A stretch of 52,736 bases of DNA from Spirochaetae bacterium HGW-Spirochaetae-4 (GCA_002839335.1 PGXU01000021.1:1-52736); one strand, 5' to 3'; positions 17,030 to 26,496 are shown, counted from the stretch's first letter. Program-made: numbers and translations. The notes: generated from the letters alone by a model not told the origin.

Positions 17030-18373
17030 ATGTCAAGGACTGAAAAGATTGACCAGATGGTGAAGGATCAAAAAATCGAACTCACTCGGTTTCTCTACAC
17101 TGACAACGATGGATTGACCCGCGGATACTCGACGACGACCGATTCACTTTCCGGCGACCTTGAGAGCGGCCATACCTATGCTATCGCAATGCCGATGTTC
17201 AGTGCCCACGACGACGTGGTCCCCGATAGTATCTTTGGACCGGTGGGGGAAGTTGTTGCTATCCCAGACCTGGAAACCTTCACACCTATTCCATATGCCG
17301 AGGCCTCCGCTGCTGTGCTATGTGATTTTCACAATGTGGAAACATATGAACCTAGCCCTGTCTGTCCACGATCTACCTTGAAGAAAACATTGGCGAACTA
17401 CCCGTACGAAGTGGCCGCGGCATTTGAGAATGAATTCTACTTCGTGTTGAAGGATGCAGATGGAATGTTGCAAACCTGTGAGGATAGCCTCTGTTTCGAT
17501 ACCGCCGGTATGAATGCAATGAATGCGGTGGTCCTCGAGATTGTCAGGGATTTGCAAGTCCAGGGGATACAGGTGGAAAAACATTATCCCGAGTACGGAC
17601 CAGGGCAACATGAAATCGTCATGAAGTATTCTGAAGGACTTCGTGCAGCCGATAACCAGGTATTGTTCAAGGAGACAGTGAAGGCTGTGGCAAGAAAACA
17701 TGGATTGTACGCTTCATTCATGCCAAAACCGTTTCAAGACAAGTCTGGTAGTGGCGCACATATCCATATAAGCCTTTGGCAAAATGGCGAGAATATCTTC
17801 TACGATGCAAGTCAACAGCGTGGATACAGTGATATTGCCCGGTACTTTATTGGTGGGATCCTACAGCATATCGAGGCAATCTTGGCATTCACTTCTCCTA
17901 TCGTGACTTCCTACAAACGTCTGCTTCCCCACAATTGGGCAAGTGCCTATGCCGCCTACGGCAATGCCAACAAAGAAGCTGCGGTACGTCTTATAAAGGG
18001 GTTGCGGGGGAAAGAAAGTAAAGGGTTCAATATCGAATTCAAGCCAGCCGACGGAACAGCCAATCCCTATTTGGCCTTGAACGCATTGTTGATCACGGGT
18101 TTGGAAGGAATTGAGAAACAGATTGACCCGGGTGAGGAACTCGCGTGCGACCCTGCGAGCCTCTCAGCTGAAGAACTTGGTGCACGGAATATCAGAGAAT
18201 TGCCCAGCAGTCTAGGCGAAGTGATAATCGCTTTGGAAAGCGACGAACTGTTTGCAAGAAAATTGGATCCCGTATTCAGGTCGGAATATGTAAAGTTGAA
18301 AACGTACAATTGGAAAAAATATTTGCATCAAGTCTCCAAGTGGGAAATCGATCAATTTGGTACAATTTTCTAG
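17030..18373 (+). CDS. Glutamine synthetase family ligase
   Basis: Type-I-like glutamine synthetase superfamily protein of 447 residues, probably a gamma-glutamyl-amine or related amide ligase rather than the housekeeping enzyme. The ATP-grasp-like core motifs are present: AAFENEFYFVL, YGPGQHEIVMKY, SGSGAHIHISLW, NKEAAVRLIKG and FKPADGTANPYLALNAL. I chose the ATG at 17030, preceded by GGGAGGGGAGGAAC; an in-frame ATG at 16976 would add an atypical extension. Immediately downstream is an amidohydrolase of the kind fused to a glutamine-synthetase domain in FluG proteins, and then an APC permease. This suggests uptake, gamma-glutamylation and hydrolysis of an amine or amino acid. Confidence 0.9.
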   Translation: MSRTEKIDQMVKDQKIELTRFLYTDNDGLTRGYSTTTDSLSGDLESGHTYAIAMPMFSAHDDVVPDSIFGPVGEVVAIPDLETFTPIPYAEASAAVLCDFHNVETYEPSPVCPRSTLKKTLANYPYEVAAAFENEFYFVLKDADGMLQTCEDSLCFDTAGMNAMNAVVLEIVRDLQVQGIQVEKHYPEYGPGQHEIVMKYSEGLRAADNQVLFKETVKAVARKHGLYASFMPKPFQDKSGSGAHIHISLWQNGENIFYDASQQRGYSDIARYFIGGILQHIEAILAFTSPIVTSYKRLLPHNWASAYAAYGNANKEAAVRLIKGLRGKESKGFNIEFKPADGTANPYLALNALLITGLEGIEKQIDPGEELACDPASLSAEELGARNIRELPSSLGEVIIALESDELFARKLDPVFRSEYVKLKTYNWKKYLHQVSKWEIDQFGTIF

Positions 18374-18418
18374 AAGTGTGGAGTATTTGCATGAGAGAAG
18401 TCCAGGGAGGTGATTTCA

Positions 18419-19528
18419 ATGGATTTGTCGAACATCCCCGTTCTTGATAACCACTGTCACTTTTTTGGTCTGGAGGTCCCGGAGCAACCGCTGCATAGGA
18501 TGTTGACACTCTCGTTGAATAACATGCCGGATGACCAGTTGCGTCATTCGATGGTGTACCGGATGATGTTGGCAGAATTGTCCGAAGTGCTGAAATGTTC
18601 CGCCGATGAACAACACGTTCTCGCGACTCGACGCGAACTGTCGCAACGTGATTACCCTGCATATGTGAAATTGCTCTTGGATGATACTTTGATCAAAGGC
18701 CTGGTGGTTGATATTGGATTGCAAAAATCTTTGGTCGACAATACACAATTCGAAACAATGGTGGCGCGAAAAGTCTGGTATGTATTCCGAACCGAGACGA
18801 TAGTGGACAGACTCTGGAGAGAGCAAGTCGAACCTGGAGTTGGTCTGGACCAATTCAAAGCGGAAATCGGTAATGCTGTGCGTACATTGCCGGCAATAGC
18901 ACTGAAGAGTATCGTCGGCTACCGTACCGGGTTGCGAATAGATCCAAGCATGACAGTGGCAAAAGCATCCAAAGCTGGAAACGAGGCTTCGTATCGCAAT
19001 CTCTTTTTTCTTGAATCGGCCCGTATTTGTCGAGAGATGGGGATTCCTTTACATGTCCATGTTGCATTTGGGGAATCGAATCTCGACTTGCGGGAGAATA
19101 ATCCATTGCATCTCAAACCGTTCTTGGACTCGCCTCTTGGAAGAGAGGTTGACTTGGTGTTGATTCATGCAGGCTATCCCTTTGCGTTTGAAGCCGGCTA
19201 TCTCGCCGCCATGCATCCTCGCGTGTACGTTGATATCTCCGAATTGGTACCGTTCGCTACTTTTGGTATGAAACGGGGTGTCGAGGATGTGATGAGCATG
19301 TGCCCATGGAACAAGATCATGTATGGTTCCGATGGTTTTGATATCCCTGAGACCCATTGGTTGGGAGCACGGATGGGCAAGCGGGTGATCGCTTCAATTC
19401 TAGATGATTTGATCCATGCAGGAACGATTGATAGTGTGTATGGGGAAGAAATTGCCCGTATGATTTTTTGCGACAACTCTCTTGCCTTGCATAAGAACCG
19501 ACCTCAGGGTGAAGAATCGTTCTTCTGA
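18419..19528 (+). CDS. Amidohydrolase-2 family, FluG N-domain-like
   Basis: Metal-dependent TIM-barrel hydrolase of 369 residues. It starts with a metal site variant LDNHCHFFG and later shows GIPLHVHVAFGESNLDLREN, LVLIHAGYPFAFEAGYLA, MHPRVYVDISEL and KIMYGSDGFDIPE, which supply the usual histidines and aspartate. The pattern matches the amidohydrolase half of FluG-like proteins. The ATG at 18419 has GGGAGGTG 6-8 nt upstream; an in-frame GTG at 18410 overlaps that site. It lies 45 bp after the glutamine-synthetase-like gene, and the two together reproduce a split FluG. The reaction is unproven, probably hydrolysis of an amide or a decarboxylation. Confidence 0.87.
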   Translation: MDLSNIPVLDNHCHFFGLEVPEQPLHRMLTLSLNNMPDDQLRHSMVYRMMLAELSEVLKCSADEQHVLATRRELSQRDYPAYVKLLLDDTLIKGLVVDIGLQKSLVDNTQFETMVARKVWYVFRTETIVDRLWREQVEPGVGLDQFKAEIGNAVRTLPAIALKSIVGYRTGLRIDPSMTVAKASKAGNEASYRNLFFLESARICREMGIPLHVHVAFGESNLDLRENNPLHLKPFLDSPLGREVDLVLIHAGYPFAFEAGYLAAMHPRVYVDISELVPFATFGMKRGVEDVMSMCPWNKIMYGSDGFDIPETHWLGARMGKRVIASILDDLIHAGTIDSVYGEEIARMIFCDNSLALHKNRPQGEESFF

Positions 19529-19591
19529 CCCTGTCCGCATCGAGATTGGGATAGTCCGATTAGGATCTGTCAAAAAAAATAGGGGGAAAAC

Positions 19592-20968
19592 ATGGAAGAA
19601 TCGGGATTGATGAAAAAGATGACTTTTTGGCATGTATGGGCTATAGGAGTCGGGGCCGTTGTCGGTGATGGTATCTTCTACCTTGTGGGGGTTGGAGCAT
19701 CGACTGCGGGACCTGTTTCTTCCTTATCCTACATGTTGGCCGGCGTAGTGATGATGGTTATCATGCTTGCCATGTGCGAGATGCCTATGGGTATGCCCTC
19801 TGCCGGTTCTATCCATTTATGGAGTCGACGCATTCAAGGGCCAGGGTATGGTACTGTCGCAGGCCTGTCCTATACGCTCATGAATATTACGTTCCTCGGT
19901 TCGGTTTCAATCGCAAATGGCATCGTGAGCAACTACTTTTTCCAATGGACAGACAATGCAGCACTTTCTGCCGCTATCTGGGCAGTGCTGTTGCTTCTGG
20001 TAGTTGCTGGTGTCAGTTTGGCTGGAGCTGCAATCGCAGGAAAGGCCCAATTCATTCTAGTTGCCATACTCACATCCGTCATGTTGATTTTCGCTATCTC
20101 TGGTGTGGTCAGCGGCAGGATTGATCCCGCAAACTATACTCCTTTTGCTCCTTTTGGGCTTACTGGTTTTATGGCAGCCACCGGGCTAGGTCTCTATGCC
20201 TATATGGGTCCGTTGGCTCTATTGACCACCGGCGGAGAAGTCAAGGATGTTCGGGTTCTTCCGAAAGCGATGTTCTGGGCATTCATTACATTCCTGGTCC
20301 TGTATACCGGTTCGATGATTGTGATGCTTGGACTCGTGAATTTCAGTGAGTTTGGTGCTCTCGAGTCGCCCTTCACGTATGCCGCCGCACAGGTTTGGGG
20401 TGGTTATGCAGGTCTAATCATGAATTTTGCGGCATGGATAGCTGCGTTTACCTGCTTGGTGGGAGAAATGTTCGCTTCATCAAGATTGTTGTACGGTATG
20501 GCGGTTGAAGGGGCTTTGCCACAATCCTTCACGAAGCTTACCGCAAAATCAAAGGTCCCCTGGGTTACTATTCTGATTTCCCTCGGAATCGCAATTCTTT
20601 TGGTTGTCATGGCAAACCTGGGTGCACTTTCAAGTGCCTATGTAACCATCGGAATGACCGGCGTAGGCATGGGTATCGTGTGTTGGCTCATCACTCTTAT
20701 ATCGGCAATCAAATACAAATCGAAATTTCCGCGTGAGTGGAGTGGCCTTGCATGGAAGTTGCCTTCAAGAATCAGAAAACCCATCTTCATTGTTGCTTTC
20801 ATAGGAATTTTCGCTACGTTCTTCATGGTGTTCTCATCTGATCCTATTTCCATTTTGTATGTGGCGATTTGTACAGCGATTATGTTGGTATTCTATTTCT
20901 TGTATTCCAAATCGAGGATGAAGGTAGGAATGGAGTTCGAAGAGTTGGTTGAGATTCATTCGAACTGA
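19592..20968 (+). CDS. APC-superfamily amino acid/amine permease
   Basis: Integral membrane transporter of 458 residues with about twelve hydrophobic segments. The first segment has the APC signature WAIGVGAVVGDGIFYLVGVG; the conserved AGVVMMVIMLAMCEM and a later GLYAYMGPLALLTTGGEVKD also fit the family. It is a proton- or sodium-coupled carrier, or an exchanger, for an amino acid or polyamine. AGGGGGA precedes the ATG at 19592; an ATG at 19610 is an alternative. It follows the FluG-like pair and presumably imports their substrate. A hairpin at 20998-21035 marks the probable end of this operon. Confidence 0.9.
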   Translation: MEESGLMKKMTFWHVWAIGVGAVVGDGIFYLVGVGASTAGPVSSLSYMLAGVVMMVIMLAMCEMPMGMPSAGSIHLWSRRIQGPGYGTVAGLSYTLMNITFLGSVSIANGIVSNYFFQWTDNAALSAAIWAVLLLLVVAGVSLAGAAIAGKAQFILVAILTSVMLIFAISGVVSGRIDPANYTPFAPFGLTGFMAATGLGLYAYMGPLALLTTGGEVKDVRVLPKAMFWAFITFLVLYTGSMIVMLGLVNFSEFGALESPFTYAAAQVWGGYAGLIMNFAAWIAAFTCLVGEMFASSRLLYGMAVEGALPQSFTKLTAKSKVPWVTILISLGIAILLVVMANLGALSSAYVTIGMTGVGMGIVCWLITLISAIKYKSKFPREWSGLAWKLPSRIRKPIFIVAFIGIFATFFMVFSSDPISILYVAICTAIMLVFYFLYSKSRMKVGMEFEELVEIHSN

Positions 20969-20997
20969 ATATAATTCACCAGCTTATTTGTACTTGA

Positions 20998-21035
20998 GCG
21001 AATGCGATGATTGTGAAGACAGTTGTCGCATTCGC
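20998..21035 (+). terminator. Hairpin after the APC permease gene
   Basis: GCGAATGCGA (20998-21007) and TCGCATTCGC (21026-21035) form a perfect 10-bp stem with an 18-nt loop, followed by ATGTTTTA. The T-tract is short, so termination may be partial. Confidence 0.6.
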
Positions 21036-21508
21036 ATGTTTTACTATTCACTTGCCAACAATATGCAAACATCCTTGAAAGGGTAGCCACGCATCGGCTA
21101 GCTTTTCAGAGTGGGCAGAATGGGATATGGATGAGAAGAACCGATTCCCAAATGGAGCGGGCGGAAAGGTACCAGCTTGCTGCTTGTTCTCCCGAGCGAG
21201 TGCAAGGAACGTAAGGTCTCATGCACGCCCCTTGGACGATAACAGAGGCGAAGCCTGCTGTATCAACGGCTTGCCCTGGGGTTGAAATTTAGAACCCTTT
21301 CATTGGTAGATCTTCGAATCACAAGCCTTCAGGTGCCTGGGGAAAGGGTTCCCTTATATAATGGCATGGACAATCTGTATGAATCCATCATCCGGGACCA
21401 CACGATGGTCAAAATTAATTGATTCTACCCAGATTGTTTTTTCCAAGGTCTGTGTCAAAATCAAAAACAATATTCATGTAATTTTACGTTGTCAAATTAG
21501 TCGAAAGA
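21036..21508. other. Gene-free region, possible degraded rRNA-like or structured RNA
   Basis: No convincing coding gene lies between the APC permease and the promoter of the next operon. The segment of about 21150-21262 has an order of words recalling the V1-V2 part of bacterial 16S rRNA: AGCTTGCTG, CGAGCGAGTG, AGGAACGT, CATGCAC, CCCCTTGGACGATAACAGAG and GCCTGCT. Intervening bases differ, as expected for a decayed fragment, but the match is by eye only. Downstream, GAACCCTTTC (21292-21301) pairs perfectly with GAAAGGGTTC (21342-21351) around a 40-nt loop, so a structured RNA is an alternative. The rest shows nothing I can name. Confidence 0.25.
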
Positions 21509-21541
21509 AATTGTTGACAAACAGTCAGAGTGTGATATTTT
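21509..21541 (+). promoter_or_regulatory. Promoter with shared 15-bp operator-like motif
   Basis: TTGACA (21514-21519), 16 nt, TATTTT (21536-21541) is a good vegetative promoter for the operon starting at 21623. The -35 lies within AATTGTTGACAAACA (21509-21523), which is identical to 29912-29926 at the promoter of the next plus-strand operon. TTGT-TG-ACAA has the dyad form of FadR/GntR operators. An upstream TTGTCAA (about 21490) is the inverted partner of the TTGACAA here. The GntR-type gene at 28518 lies between the two operons and is the obvious candidate ligand, by inference. Confidence 0.6.
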
Positions 21542-21622
21542 TAATTGAAGGATATGGGTTATGGGACAAGTAACAAGTAGGGTGATAATACTCCTGCTTG
21601 TGGAAAAAGGAAGAAAATTTGT

Positions 21623-23140
21623 ATGCCTAAATTGCTTGAGTTGCAGTCAATAGGAAAAACATTCCCAGGTGTAGTTGCGTTGGACGATGTAAGCATCGAC
21701 CTGTTGGTCGGGGAAGTTCACGTGCTTATTGGAGAAAACGGGGCTGGCAAATCAACTCTGATGAAAATATTGTCAGGGGCTTATCAAAGCGATTCAGGTT
21801 CCTTGTCTATCGAAGGAATCGAGGTTCTCAAGAATGATCCAAAAAAAGCCGAGCAGCTTGGTATACGTATGATCTATCAGGAGCTAAACCTGATTCCTGA
21901 ACTATCCGTCATGGAAAACATATTCTTGGGACATGAACTCAAACTTAAAGGACAACTATTCCTCAATAAAAGATCCATGTACGAGAAGGCAAAAGAAATC
22001 TTGGGTAAACTCAATATTCCCATCGACCCTAAAATACAAGTGAAGCACTTGACTATCGCTGCCCGGCAAATGGTCGAAATTGCAAAAGCCTTGTCTTCCA
22101 AGGCGAAGATATTGGTATTCGATGAACCTACAAGTTCATTGACCAGCTCGGAGATCAAAGACCTTTTCGCAATCATTACCAGCTTGAAAGCCACCGATGT
22201 AGGCATGTTCTACATCTCCCATCGACTTGAGGAACTTTTCATGATTGGAGACAGGGTGACCGTGCTCCGGGATGGAAAAAAGATAGCGACCAAGAATATC
22301 AAGGATATTACCATTGATGAATTGATTGAAAAGATTGCTGGAAGAGAAATAACTGAAATTTATCCCCATAAGAAACAGACTGCCGGGGAGGTGTTGTTGG
22401 ACATCAATGGACTGACATCGGAGAAATTCAAAAACATTACGATGGATTTGAGAAGTGGTGAAATCGTCGGTCTTTCCGGATTGGTTGGAGCCGGCCGGAG
22501 TGAAATGGCACGAGCTGTCTTCGGTATTGATAATTACAAATCCGGCAGCGTAACCATCTGTGGTGAAAAACTGGTAAAGAAAAATCCGAAGATCGCAGGC
22601 CAGAAGGGACTGAGCTATTTGCCAGAAGACCGGAAGGAACAAGGCCTGGCACTGCCTTTGAATGTGAGGGAGAATATCGTAATTGCAGGTATTGACCAAC
22701 TGTTCCCGAACCACATCATCAATACGCAAAAAGAAACACAGGTGGCGGCTTCCTACGTTGAAGAATTGAATATTGCCACCCCTACCACAGAAAAGCTTAC
22801 GAGATTTCTGAGCGGTGGAAATCAACAAAAGGTTGTTATAGCCAAATGGTTGCTGACAAAAGCCAAAGTCTTCATATTCGACGAACCCACTCGCGGAATC
22901 GATGTGGCGGCAAAGTCGGGTATCTATGGTTTGATGGATCAACTCGCCAAGGAAGGCGCGGCAATTCTGATGATTTCCTCTGATTTGCCCGAAATCATAG
23001 GTATGAGCGACCGAGTCTACGTTATGTCCAACGGTATTCTCGCAGGAGAAGTACGAGGCGCGGATATTACCCAGGAAAAAATCCTTGAATTGGCCTTCTC
23101 GCATGTAAAAGGGGAGTTAATTACAGATGAAACAGCATAA
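21623..23140 (+). CDS. Sugar ABC ATPase, RbsA/MglA type
   Basis: Double-domain ATPase of 505 residues for a CUT2-type (ribose-like) importer. Domain 1 has Walker A GENGAGKST (37-45), a signature region typical of the family (LTIAARQMVEIAKAL) and Walker B ILVFDEPTSSLT. Domain 2 has GLVGAGRSE, signature LSGGNQQKV and Walker B VFIFDEPTRGIDVAAK, all normal. It is the first gene of a six-gene operon with two permeases, a Tm-1-like pair and a binding protein. The permease gene overlaps it by 14 bp. The imported compound is unknown. Confidence 0.95.
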   Translation: MPKLLELQSIGKTFPGVVALDDVSIDLLVGEVHVLIGENGAGKSTLMKILSGAYQSDSGSLSIEGIEVLKNDPKKAEQLGIRMIYQELNLIPELSVMENIFLGHELKLKGQLFLNKRSMYEKAKEILGKLNIPIDPKIQVKHLTIAARQMVEIAKALSSKAKILVFDEPTSSLTSSEIKDLFAIITSLKATDVGMFYISHRLEELFMIGDRVTVLRDGKKIATKNIKDITIDELIEKIAGREITEIYPHKKQTAGEVLLDINGLTSEKFKNITMDLRSGEIVGLSGLVGAGRSEMARAVFGIDNYKSGSVTICGEKLVKKNPKIAGQKGLSYLPEDRKEQGLALPLNVRENIVIAGIDQLFPNHIINTQKETQVAASYVEELNIATPTTEKLTRFLSGGNQQKVVIAKWLLTKAKVFIFDEPTRGIDVAAKSGIYGLMDQLAKEGAAILMISSDLPEIIGMSDRVYVMSNGILAGEVRGADITQEKILELAFSHVKGELITDETA

Positions 23141-24176
23141 GAAGCCGTTCCGACTAAGCAATCTGCCAAATTCACTGTACGTACTGTTTGTCGTGTTCAT
23201 TGCAGCATCTCTGGCCGTACCGAAATTCTTGACGCCAGGGAATCTGTCGAATTTGATTCTTCAGTCATCAATTCTGTTGTTGTTGAGTTTTGGTATGTCA
23301 CTGGTACTTATGACAGGGTGTATTGATCTTTCAGTCGGTGGAATATTGTCGATGACCGGAGTAGTGATGGCAACAATGTTGCGAATGAACGTACCGGCAA
23401 TCTGGGCAATAGCGATCGGTCTTCTAACCGGCGTTCTATTTGGTACTATGAATGGTCTGTTGATCACCAAATTGCGGCTTCCCTCATTTATTACGACCTT
23501 CGCCACCATGGGAATTGCCCAGAGTATCGCAAATGTGGTCTCTGAAAAACGAACCGTGTATTGGGATCCTAAGCCTTCAAATAGTTTGATTGACACGTTG
23601 GGAAAGGATTTTATCCGGATTGAATTTGGACAAACAGCCAAAGAAGTCCTGACAATCTCATATCTTGTCCTAATAACTGCAGTGGTTATCACTGTTGTTA
23701 TGCTCCTATTCAACAAGACAACTCTCAAGAGCCGAGTATTTGCTATTGGCGAGAATGAAGAAATCGCGCGGCTTGCCGGTATAAAAACTCATTTTTGGCA
23801 GATTGGTATTTATGCAGCTTCCGGTTTATTGGCTGCCATGGCATCCCTGCTAGTCTTGATTAGGACGAATAGCTTGCAACCGACCACCGGGGAAGGACTT
23901 GAATTCCAGGCCGTGGTTGCGGCAGTGCTGGGAGGCAATACGTTGAAGGGGGGGAAGGGCTCTCTGACAGGTACCATACTCGGGGCTTTGGCACTGTACT
24001 CGGTTAGAAGTGCATTGAGTTTGGCTGGGATTGATACTTCAGTTGTCATGATAGTCATTGGAGCCGTGCTCATACTTGGGATGTGGTTGAATGAAACGAT
24101 ACAGATGTATGAAGAAAGAATCGTCGGAATGTTGAGAAGTATTCTAATGGGGAGAAATCATGGACACAATGCCTAG
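23127..24176 (+). CDS. Sugar ABC permease 1, RbsC type
   Basis: Integral membrane permease of 349 residues with multiple hydrophobic segments. Family motifs include MTGCIDLSVGGILSMTGVV, the central GTMNGLLITKLRLPSFITTF and the C-terminal GLEFQAVVAAVLGGNTLKGG. It pairs with the similar permease encoded next (17-bp overlap), so the membrane part is probably a heterodimer, unlike the RbsC homodimer. It is preceded by GGGGAG inside the ATPase gene, and overlapping starts suggest translational coupling. Confidence 0.93.
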   Translation: MKQHKKPFRLSNLPNSLYVLFVVFIAASLAVPKFLTPGNLSNLILQSSILLLLSFGMSLVLMTGCIDLSVGGILSMTGVVMATMLRMNVPAIWAIAIGLLTGVLFGTMNGLLITKLRLPSFITTFATMGIAQSIANVVSEKRTVYWDPKPSNSLIDTLGKDFIRIEFGQTAKEVLTISYLVLITAVVITVVMLLFNKTTLKSRVFAIGENEEIARLAGIKTHFWQIGIYAASGLLAAMASLLVLIRTNSLQPTTGEGLEFQAVVAAVLGGNTLKGGKGSLTGTILGALALYSVRSALSLAGIDTSVVMIVIGAVLILGMWLNETIQMYEERIVGMLRSILMGRNHGHNA

Positions 24177-25230
24177 ACTTCATAGAATATTGGATATACA
24201 TACATTGAAACGAGGATTGTACAGCTCCTCCATATTCATCATGCTGTTCCTTGTTTTTGGGGTATTCACCATCTACAACCGGGTCGCCTTCGATACCAAT
24301 TACCTCAAGGCGGCGAACATTTCGGTTATCGTCAATCAAGCAAGTTTTCTGATGGTTGTCGGAGTTGCACAAGCTATTGCATTGCTCACAGGGGATGTGA
24401 ATCTATCAATTGGATCGGTAATGGCAGTCACCACCGTTCTTTTCGGGCGAATGCTTCAACAATCCTCAGACATTCCGCTGTTTATTCCAATCATGCTGAT
24501 CCTTTTTTTAGGAGCCTGTATTGGATTTCTGAATGGGATACTCATAACGAAATTGAAAATACCTGCGTTCATTGCATCCTTCGCAACCATGTATATCTGC
24601 AGGGGATTCGCTTGGGTTTTCTTGGGGAAGACGGTCATTTACCGATTGGATGAAGGTTTCAGGACAATTTCCATGGGAAAAGTATATACCATCGGTGAAT
24701 TCACAATAACTGTGCCTATGCTTATTGCATTGGCTCTCATACTCGTTGTCAATTTCATGCTTACACGATCAACTTTTGGACGGAAGATATACTTTGTCGG
24801 ATCAAATGTTGTCGCTGCACAAGCCTCAGGCATACCTACTGACAGGGTAAGAATTACCAATCAGGTGATCAGCTCATTTTTGGCGGCATTCGCTGGTTTG
24901 TTATATGTGGCTCGTCTTAATGCCTGTGAGCCAGGCATGGCAATCAAAACTCACTTCGAAGCAATTACTGTAGCCCTGCTTGGAGGATTTGTCATGACAG
25001 GTGGGTATGGGAATGTATGGGGTGTTGTTGGAGGTGCAATCATTATGACAGCCATTCAAAATGGCATGAACAGTATTCAACTGCCTTCCGAACTCCAGAC
25101 TTTGGTGATGGGTTTGATCATTATCCTAACAGTCTTCATGAATACATTCCTTCTGGAAAAGAAGATGCTGGTAGCCGATAAGAATATTGAAACAAAGAAA
25201 GCAATAATTTCCAGAGGAGCACAGATTTGA
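24160..25230 (+). CDS. Sugar ABC permease 2, RbsC type
   Basis: Second CUT2 permease, 356 residues. It has the family segments LTGDVNLSIGSVMAVTTVLF, IGFLNGILITKLKIPAFIAS and HFEAITVALLGGFVMTGGYG. It differs clearly from permease 1, which argues for a heterodimeric channel rather than a recent duplication. GGGGAG lies just upstream of the ATG at 24160. Its TGA stop overlaps the TTG start of the Tm-1-like gene (TTGA), linking transport directly to the enzymes. Confidence 0.93.
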   Translation: MDTMPRLHRILDIHTLKRGLYSSSIFIMLFLVFGVFTIYNRVAFDTNYLKAANISVIVNQASFLMVVGVAQAIALLTGDVNLSIGSVMAVTTVLFGRMLQQSSDIPLFIPIMLILFLGACIGFLNGILITKLKIPAFIASFATMYICRGFAWVFLGKTVIYRLDEGFRTISMGKVYTIGEFTITVPMLIALALILVVNFMLTRSTFGRKIYFVGSNVVAAQASGIPTDRVRITNQVISSFLAAFAGLLYVARLNACEPGMAIKTHFEAITVALLGGFVMTGGYGNVWGVVGGAIIMTAIQNGMNSIQLPSELQTLVMGLIIILTVFMNTFLLEKKMLVADKNIETKKAIISRGAQI

Positions 25231-26471
25231 AACCAACAATCCTTTTAACGGCAACATACGATACAAAGGGCAGGGAGACTGAATTTATTAAGAACGAGAT
25301 TCTTAGCCAAGGTGTAGACTGCATCACAATCAATGTAGGTGTTGGTGAACAACCAGTAGAGGAAGCGGATGTTTCCTTGTATGACCTTTGTAAGAATACA
25401 CAGTACGAAGGGCAGGAATTGATGAGCCTTCCACGAGGCCAGGCGGTTGCAATTGTATCGGAGGTTCTTGAGCGATATGTCTCGTTGGAACTGGAACAAG
25501 AGAAATTCCATGCAATTCTTGGTCTTGGCGGAGCTGGCGGAACCCAGATAATCACTCAAGCGATGCGTGCGTTACCTTATGGTATTCCTAAAATTATGCT
25601 TACGACACTGGCTTCAGGGAATACCAGATGGTATGTCCAAGATAGTGATATCGTAATGTTTCCTTCCATTACCGATATTGCTGGACTAAACAGTTTTTCA
25701 CGAATGATCTATTCGAAATTTGCTCATGCCGGTGTATCTGGCGCAACCTGGTATGCTAGAAGATATAAGCTGTTTGAACAGGATTTCATGTCGAACGTGC
25801 CTGGAAAAATCGGTTTGACCATGTATGGAACCACAACCAAATGTGTTGAACGATCGAAACGACGGCTTGAAGAACTGCACTTTGAACCTATGGTCTTCCA
25901 TGCCTCAGGGGCTGGTGGTAGGGCAATGGAGAAGATGATTAGTTCTGGTATCATCACCGCCTGCCTGGACATGACCATCGCAGAAATCGGTGCGCACATT
26001 GTCGGAGGTTTGCATGATGCGGGCCCAGATCGTCTTGAAGCAGCTGTTTACAAGAAAATTCCATTGGTATTGGTCCCTGGTGCTGCCGATACGATCGTGC
26101 TTCCTCCGATGCATGACGTACCAGAAAAATTCAAGACTGGAAGAGTTCTGAACATTCATAACCCGACCATGACAACCATGCGGACAAATGTCGAAGAGAA
26201 TATCCAGATCGGGCAATTCATATGCGCGAAATTAAAAAATGCCGGACCCCAAGTGAAACTATTCATTCCAAAGGGAGGTCTTTCTTCGATTGACCAACCC
26301 GGAGGAGTATTCTTTAACCCTGAAGCAAACGAAGCATTGTTTGAAACAATAAAACATGGATTAAAAGATTCTTCAGTGGAAATTATTGAAGATCCACGGC
26401 ATCTCTATGACCCCGGATTCGGTGAGGCTGCTGTGGATATCCTTATCGATCTTATGAAGCAATATTACTAA
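25227..26471 (+). CDS. Tm-1-like UPF0261 protein
   Basis: A 414-residue protein of the UPF0261 / Tm-1-like ATP-binding domain family. It begins ILLTATYDTKGRETEFIKNE, has a glycine-rich HAILGLGGAGGTQI and the segment MLTTLASGNTRWYVQDSDIV. The family's namesake is the N-terminal part of tomato Tm-1, an inhibitor of tobamovirus RNA replication. The bacterial role is uncharacterised but probably enzymatic. The start is TTG at 25227 with AGAGGAG 9-13 nt upstream; it overlaps the permease stop by 4 bp. The next gene encodes the TIM-barrel partner that is fused to this domain in plant Tm-1. Confidence 0.88.
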   Translation: MKPTILLTATYDTKGRETEFIKNEILSQGVDCITINVGVGEQPVEEADVSLYDLCKNTQYEGQELMSLPRGQAVAIVSEVLERYVSLELEQEKFHAILGLGGAGGTQIITQAMRALPYGIPKIMLTTLASGNTRWYVQDSDIVMFPSITDIAGLNSFSRMIYSKFAHAGVSGATWYARRYKLFEQDFMSNVPGKIGLTMYGTTTKCVERSKRRLEELHFEPMVFHASGAGGRAMEKMISSGIITACLDMTIAEIGAHIVGGLHDAGPDRLEAAVYKKIPLVLVPGAADTIVLPPMHDVPEKFKTGRVLNIHNPTMTTMRTNVEENIQIGQFICAKLKNAGPQVKLFIPKGGLSSIDQPGGVFFNPEANEALFETIKHGLKDSSVEIIEDPRHLYDPGFGEAAVDILIDLMKQYY

Positions 26472-26496
26472 TGATTGAAATATTACAGGAGGATGT

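Noticed and set aside
17318-17701. Minus-strand frame inside the glutamine-synthetase-like gene
   Set aside because: Overlaps conserved catalytic motifs on the plus strand and lacks any own signals.
22136-23104. Minus-strand frame of 322 codons opposite the RbsA-type ATPase
   Set aside because: Shadow of the clear plus-strand gene, with no start signal or domain.
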